64,000 nt of DNA from Calamus simplicifolius (taxonomy: Eukaryota > Streptophyta > Magnoliopsida > Arecales > Arecaceae). Made by a program: the position numbers and the translations under genes. The notes beneath the pieces are model-generated. The model was given only the letters and a program-made list of their open reading frames with translations, ran no database searches and was not told the DNA's origin. Of the stretch, positions 58,501 to 64,000 are shown one piece after another. Position 1 is the first letter of the stretch. The number at the start of each line of letters is the position of its first letter. The stretch is from the NCBI GenBank assembly GCA_900491605.1, contig UESW01004574.1, positions 670,120 to 734,119 of the forward strand, in the 5' to 3' direction.

Positions 58501-59300
58501 GCGAATGTGTCCAGCCGCCGTCAGCTTGCACACCTCTTCATCTATGGCCTTCTATCTGTCTGAAGCAAAGCTCCTTTTCTTCTGCCGAACTGGTTGGCAC
58601 TCCGGTTTAATGTTGAGCTGGTGTGTAATTACCTCCTCCAGAATGCCCGGCATGTCGGATGCTGACCAGACGAAGATATCAGCGTTGGCTCGCAGAAAGC
58701 AAGGAGCTGGCTGCGAGCCTCCTCCGGAAGCAGAGCCCCAACTTGGATAGTCTGCTCCGGGTCCTCTCCTAGGGGAAAGGCTAACAGGCGCTCGGCCGAT
58801 TCTCCCCTCCTTGCCGAATCCCGAGGGTCCAGTGCTTCTGGTGCAGGTGCGTGCATCACCCCTTGAGGGCTAGGGGCCATGTGGTAGCACAGCGGTGGTG
58901 GGTTCTACTCCCCGCGCATCTCCCCGACCCCTTTACTGGTTGGGAATCTCACGAGGAGTCTCTTGGTGGAGATAACGGCGTCCAAAAGATTAAGCTCAGG
59001 CCTTACGAGGATAGCGTTATAGGCGAGGGGCACCCGGACCACCAGGAAGCTCATGAAGACTGTACTTTGGCGCGGGGTCGTGCCAGCCATGACAGGAAGA
59101 GTGATCTCCCCATCGACCTTCACGGAATCTCCGGTGAACCCCATCAGAGGAGTGGTAACAGGCCGAAGCAGGTCGGGTGACAGGTTCATGCAAACAAAGG
59201 CATCATAGTTCAACACATCCACCGAGCTCCCACTATCAACCAGAATTCTTTTTACAGGGTGTTTAGCTATCGTCATGGACATGACGACGCTATCATCATT
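55589..59300 (-). pseudogene. Element 2 pol: protease, RT, two RNase H domains, integrase
   Basis: The protease (59282-58905) shows RILVDSGSSVDVL. RT (58434-57970) has FMDAFLGYNQIRM, a frame break near 58210, then MEVYVDDMLTKS with the catalytic Asp pair. RNase H is at 57731-57190 in two frames. A long clean frame (57186-56101, 361 codons) holds the second RNase H (NNQAEYEALLAGM, AFTDSQLVSGQVAGEY), the integrase zinc finger (HEGICGSHLGG, CDSCQ) and the integrase core up to VTDNGWQF. It then breaks before the expected catalytic Glu region. The integrase C-terminus (56041-55589) includes NVLWAYHT and SNWEGPYRI. It copies RNA to DNA and inserts it; as it stands it is disrupted. Confidence 0.9.
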
Positions 59301-59464
59301 TTTATTAACTACCCCTTCTAAGTCCCTTTTGAAAAAGGGATTACATAATCTAACTCTCTCTCCCCCTTGGCCTCTTGGGTGGGCCGCCTACCCCCCAGGA
59401 AATCATCATCACCGTCTTCTCGGTCGGAGCATTGTCAATCATCGGTGGTGGAGGCGCTGATGGG

Positions 59465-60890
59465 TCAGGAGCTCCCGGGTTGTTCCTTTGAATGAACTTC
59501 CCCAGATGGCCACGCTAGATAAGGTCCTCTATCGCCTTCTTTAGCTGGCGACAGTCGTCGGTGTTGTGGCCATGATCCCGGTGGTAGCGGCAGTAGAGGT
59601 TCTTGTTGCGGGGGATCTTTGGGTTCATTGGGAGAGGGCGCTGAAGATAGGGCTCGCCCTCGATCTCGAGTAGGATGTGCGATACTGGGGTGAGCAGAGG
59701 AGTGTAGGGCCCGTCTCTCGATGTAGGAGCTCGGGGACGATTGTTTGGTCGGCGAGGAGGCTCGGGCTTTTAGGCCAAACTTCAATAGGCTCTGGACGAG
59801 CCAGCTTCTTGGTGGTGCTCCCGTTGGCCTCGCACCGGGAGGAGTCAGGTTCGTCGGCACGAATGTACTTTTGGGCCCGTTTCAAAAGCTCTGCGAAGGA
59901 GCCGGGCAGCTTCTTGAGGGAGTATGCGAAGCTAGAGGGACGGAGCCCTCGCTTCAAGGCCAAGGTGGCCACCAAATCCTCGAGGTTGTAGACTTCCAAG
60001 GTGGCCTCCTTAAACCGAGCGACGTAGTCCCGCAGGGACTCGTCATTCTTTTGCTGGACTGAGAAGAGATTGTCTGCCACCCTTGGAATCTTTCGACATG
60101 CATCAAAATGGGCCAGGAAGACCCTCTCCAGCTGGCGGAAGGAGTCGATACTCCGTAGCGGTAGGCGGAAGTACCAAGCTCGAGCAGCTTTCTTCAAAGT
60201 GACGGGAAGGCGATGCACAGGAGCGAATCGATTGCCCCCTGGACTTGCATGAGGACCTTGTAACTTTCCAAATGGCCCAGGGGGTCCGTGGTCCCATCAT
60301 ACGGGTCTAGCTGAGGAAGGCGGAACCGGGCTGAGATCGGTTCCTCCATAATTCGGCAGGACAGCGGTGGCCGGCTGTCGTAGTCCGCCTCTGGTGGGTT
60401 GGTGATCCGGTGGCTGAACTCCTCCAACCGCTGATTGTACTCGTCGAACCGACGCTTAGCTGGTGGGCTATTCTGCCGTCAAAGGACCCCTCCCATGAGG
60501 AATCTGAGGAGGGGGAAGAGCGGCGGTGATGCTGACGAAGGCGCTCCGCTTTCTTCCCATGCCGCCGCCTGGGAGATGCATTAGCGCGGCGAGAGGGTGA
60601 CCGGGGCCTCTTGGAGGCTTCACAACATTGAGGCTTGGGCGAAGCGCGGCGGTGGCAAGCTTCTCGGGCAGGGGACCTCTTCGAAAAGAGTGCTGGCTGG
60701 GTTGGATGACTCCTGGCACTGACGGGAGGGGCCCCGGTTGCTGCGCAGCCACCGCTTGGAACTGCAAGCCTTGGATCGCCGTTGCCAAAGATTGGACTTG
60801 CGCGGAGAGGGTGACAAGCCGGTCTTCTTGAAGCTGCGGCGGTGGTGGTGCAGGAACGTCGGCTAGGGGAGCTGAGGGGCCAACCACCAA
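59465..60890 (-). pseudogene. Element 2 gag
   Basis: The N-terminal coiled coil and proline-rich part spans 60890-60468 (VTLSAQVQSLATAIQGLQF); no ATG was seen and the true start is unclear. Then MEEPISARFRLPQLDPYDG (60427-60194), and the capsid-like core 60218-59625 with RVFLAHFDACRK, VQQKNDESLRDYVARF and ALKRGLRPSSFAYSL. A zinc-knuckle-like CRYHRDHGHNTDDC lies near 59560, followed by an in-frame stop. Gag forms the particle for the element's RNA. Overlapping frames show at least two breaks. Confidence 0.85.
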
Positions 60891-61020
60891 CGGATCAACC
60901 CCTTAACGCTGCCCCCAGCGTGACTGGTGGAGACCTCTTATGCAGGATCGTCACCATTGCTTGAGAGCTCGGGGAAAGAGAAGTTGTCGCTGACAGGTTC
61001 GAAGCTTTTCTCTTCTTCCC

Positions 61021-61039
61021 CCTTCCTGGCGCGCCAATC
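61021..61039 (-). other. Element 2 primer-binding site
   Basis: The reverse complement reads GATTGGCGCGCCAGGAAGG directly after the 5' LTR, nearly the same as element 1's GATTGGCACGCCAGGTAGG. Confidence 0.7.
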
Positions 61040-61788
61040 TGTTGACGCCGAGTCAGCTTCCTTGAACGCCGGGAAAATGGAGGTCCTCTTCGTTGGACTC
61101 CTGCAAGAAAAGTCCCCAGAGACCGGATGTTCTGGTGGGGACCCTCCGACGCTCAAGCCAGTCACTCGGGAACAGACGAGAGTTAGCTAGCAGAAGAAAG
61201 CTAGAGAGTTAGGGTTTTGGGCTCCTTTCCTCATTGTAATTGTGAGCTTTTATACCTGTTCAAAGATCTCTCTCTCTCCATGCTTCTAGAAGGTTACCGA
61301 TTTCATGATATCCCCGTCCGATAATGGACAAAAAGGAGGGGCTGACAATGACAGGCCGTATCATTACTGTGCGTCAGAGGTGTCCTGCTTGATTTGCCAC
61401 CCGCCAATATGGTATCATGCGTGTCGGGTGGCTATGGTTGCACCAGGCGCGCGCCGTTATGAGGTACGCCACATGTAGCCACAAGTAAGTGGTGGATCGT
61501 ACTCCGTAACGGGATATGGCCATACGTGGTTGCAGGCGAGTGATGGACCACATACCGTAATGGGGTATGGCCATGCACTGTTACGAGTGCGTGGTGGGCC
61601 GTACGTCTTAATGGGGCATGGCGATACATTATAGCAGCCGAGTAGCAGGCCATGTGGGCATGCCAGGTGGCTCGTAGTATAAGCTGGCCTCGGAGGTTGG
61701 CCTCGGGGGTTGGCTTCGGAAGTCGGACGAAGGGACCTCGTCAGTTTCCTTTACCGTTAACCCTGACGGTGCTGGATCAACCATATCA
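61040..61788 (-). repeat. Element 2, 5' LTR
   Basis: On the plus strand TGTTGACGCCGAGTCAGC to GGATCAACCATATCA, collinear with the other LTR. A reverse TATAAAAG is at 61247-61254. Confidence 0.92.
61247..61254 (-). promoter_or_regulatory. TATA box of element 2 5' LTR
   Basis: On the minus strand GGTATAAAAGCTCAC, conserved in the 3' LTR at 51095-51102. It should drive transcription leftward through gag-pol. Confidence 0.7.
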
Positions 61789-61793
61789 CTTTG
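61789..61793. other. Target-site duplication of element 2, right copy (CTTTG)
   Basis: Matches 50886-50890 exactly. Confidence 0.9.
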
Positions 61794-64000
61794 AGAGCTT
61801 AAATTTTTGCTTATCAGTCTCAATTAAGTAGCCTTTGAACCACCTTCATTTATCCATTGCCTTCACATCACTCTCTCAACCTTTTTTCTATAGCTAAATA
61901 GAGGAGCTTCTTCCTAGCAAAGAAATGAGCCGTGCGGCGACCAGGAAAAGGGCATGATAAATATCCTTCTTGCATGAAAAAACATCATTTTTTTTTTCAT
62001 GTCAATTAATTCATCAACAATAGGTATTGTATATATTAAATATCATCACACCCACTATTACATTTAATATTTATAGGTTAATTGGTTAATCAACATTGAC
62101 CAAAGGATATAACCATAATTATGGGCCATTCCCGAGCTATTGTTGCTACTAAATCACTAGCAAGTGCACTAGTCGCTCAAATAATATAATGATGAATAGA
62201 GTATCGTCCCACGAAGACTAATTAATGACTACTAGTATTATACTAAGTTCCATTATCTAATCAATCAAAACAATGGAATTATAAGAATTAAATTAAATCC
62301 TAAAATTAAATAAAGTTACCAATTGAAATAAAGATTAAAATGCAATTAACAAAAGCACTAGAATATGCACTTCTTCTAGCATATTTAATGTATTATAACA
62401 TGCTTCATTTCAATTAAAAGATCTCATATCATGCACCGGCGTAATTCCCTATTGCGATGAATGGGCTCTCTCGAGTTATCACTCAACTATAATTAAATAA
62501 TTAATTAATACATCTCTATACTAATTAATCACTTAATTATGCTTTAAGTTCAATGGAATTCCCTAATGAAACTTTATCCTCTAAAATCTCATTACCAAAT
62601 AAATTATAAGGTCATATCTCTATGCCTTACAATCCATTGTCTTAATTGTTTATCCATTCATATAGCTCTTTCTCAAGTTACATACATGAATTAAATCAAT
62701 AAGGAGTTGATCAATCTCCCTAAGCATTAAGAACACAATTAAGACATACATGAACATAAGACTTAATTGAAATGGAAACACATCATATATACGTCAACAT
62801 ACTAGAATCCATACATATTCTAGTGGAGAATGTTTAGTTCTCCATGAAAACAAAGAAACTGATTACATAGATGGAAGTATGAAACATTGTTTTCAAAGAA
62901 GGAAGGAAATTACAACCAAGATGAACTTTGATCTTCAATCCTACTTCTTGATTCCTTGATCCTTTGTTTGTGCTTGTTTCTTGTCACTTTTTCTCCTCAG
63001 AAATTCTCTGCAATTCTTCTCTCCAAAAACCCTTTTATATCCCCCTCTTCATGTGTCAATTAACCTCCAATAACTTCCCCGAAATGGTTGGTTATTGGAA
63101 GTTATTTCAATTTCACCACCAAATATCATGGCTGTGAAATCTGGTGGTGATATCTGCTGGGAATTCCACCACCAGATTTCATGGCTGTGAAATCAAGTGG
63201 TGATATTTAAATGGTGAAAATTTCTACGTAGGATAATTGTTGAGAATTTCACCACCAATTATCATGGCAGTGAAATCTGGTGGTGATATTTGCTCTTTTT
63301 CTCAATTTGCACTTTGATTCAAATTACAGAATCTTTAATTCTTTCCTGAAATAGCACAAAAATCAATACCAAGTCCTCAAATTATCAAAATAAAAATAAT
63401 GAAATAAAGTATAAATTATATGCATAATTTATACTTATCAAAATTCCCCCATACTTGAACGTTTGCACGTCCTCGGGCAAACATAACAATGAACCATCCA
63501 AAAATTGATTAATTTCCATCATATCAAATCAAACCAAAGTCAAAACTAAAATTCAACTAGAACTGCTTAATTCCATAACTTTTCATGAATCTACCCTTCA
63601 CAAAATTGAAGAACAAAGTAATTTAGAACTTAATATGAAAAGAAACAAATAAGATTGATAAATTCTCACCGGATGTATGTGTGTCTCTCTATACCCTCGA
63701 TAATTAAGGTAAAGTGTTTCTCTCAAATGCATCCATAATCACAACTTACCATATGCTTGCAATTATTCTAATCTCCACTACTTTGAATATAAACTATACA
63801 CAAATCATAAGGACTTTAGGTAAGGATGTAACAAGGATTGGGGTAAGGAGTAAGTTAAGGTAGGAAAATTTTGTTGGATAAGGTAATTTGAGTACAAAAT
63901 AAATAAACCTTCATCCTTCAATCAACCAACCCAAGATATGATAAGAAGTGCAATCATAAAACCTTCCACTTTCTTATTTCCCAAGTACTTGAATAATATT
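61794..64000. other. AT-rich noncoding DNA, possibly part of another retroelement
   Basis: No coding frame. Phrases such as AGTATCGTCCCACGAAGACT (near 62200) and AATTCCCCCATACTTGAACG (near 63442) resemble the noncoding interior of large plant LTR elements. This rests on wording only; no LTR or purine tract was found in the window. Confidence 0.35.
63110..63291. repeat. Three related hairpins (CACCACCA ... TGGTGGTG)
   Basis: Units at about 63112-63153, 63164-63206 and 63248-63290. Each reads CACCACCA, ATCATGG, TGTGAAATC, TGGTGGTGATAT with small changes and can fold on itself. A stem such as CCACCAGATTTCA pairs with TGAAATCTGGTGG. Confidence 0.8.

Larger units (their letters stand above)
50891..61788 (-). 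mobile_element. Tat-type Ty3/gypsy LTR retrotransposon, element 2
   Basis: About 10.9 kb, minus orientation, bounded by a perfect 5-bp duplication. The 5' LTR is on the right (61040-61788), the 3' LTR on the left (50891-51688). Reading leftward: primer-binding site, gag, protease, RT, RNase H, second RNase H plus integrase, tandem repeats, antisense ORF, purine tract. It shares coding order and most protein motifs with element 1 but has a different LTR. Frame breaks show it is not autonomous now, yet it is less decayed than element 1. Confidence 0.93.

Noticed and set aside
1..64000. tRNA, rRNA or snRNA genes
   Set aside because: No cloverleaf-type box pairs or conserved rRNA segments were noticed on reading; a dedicated scan was not possible.

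Overview
This window is plant nuclear DNA. Intron-rich genes sit among hAT-, Mutator-, LINE- and Ty3/gypsy-type mobile DNA. Very GC-rich first exons next to AT-rich introns, and protein features of the two host genes, suggest a monocot, possibly a palm. The sequence alone does not prove the species.

Layout: (1) 1-7330 is Mutator-like (MULE) transposon DNA. It holds the end of a FAR1-type transposase (+), a plant-mobile-domain/Ulp1 cysteine-protease gene (-), a small coiled-coil gene remnant (+), and large arrays of a GGTGTCGT motif. The arrays point in opposite directions on either side of the protease gene. (2) 7331-9921 has no recognisable gene. (3) 9922-14896 (-) is a five-exon CUE-domain (ubiquitin-binding) protein gene. 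(4) 14897-20550 is intergenic: a run of hairpins, a decayed LINE, and a GC-rich GGCC-motif block. (5) 20554-38938 (-) is a ten-exon, 18.4-kb gene for an EREX/EREL-type PX-domain endosomal Rab effector, with transposon debris in its introns. (6) 39343-49729 (+) is a degenerate Tat-type Ty3/gypsy element whose 5' LTR starts about 400 bp upstream of the EREL start codon. (7) 50891-61788 (-) is a second, related Tat-type element with a perfect 5-bp target duplication (CTTTG). It lies tail-to-tail with the first. (8) 61794-64000 is AT-rich noncoding DNA, possibly part of a further retroelement, with three similar hairpins.

Both Tat elements have the order gag-protease-RT-RNase H-second RNase H-integrase. 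Each then has a tandem-repeat block and an antisense ORF before the 3' LTR. Their purine tracts are nearly identical but their LTRs differ.

The two host genes are otherwise well conserved, yet each carries single-base frameshifts (one in CUE, three in EREL), always equivalent to one missing base. Residual assembly errors explain this better than independent gene death. The most unusual unit is the left-hand MULE-type region, with its motif arrays, a second copy of part of its own protease gene, and its extra small gene.
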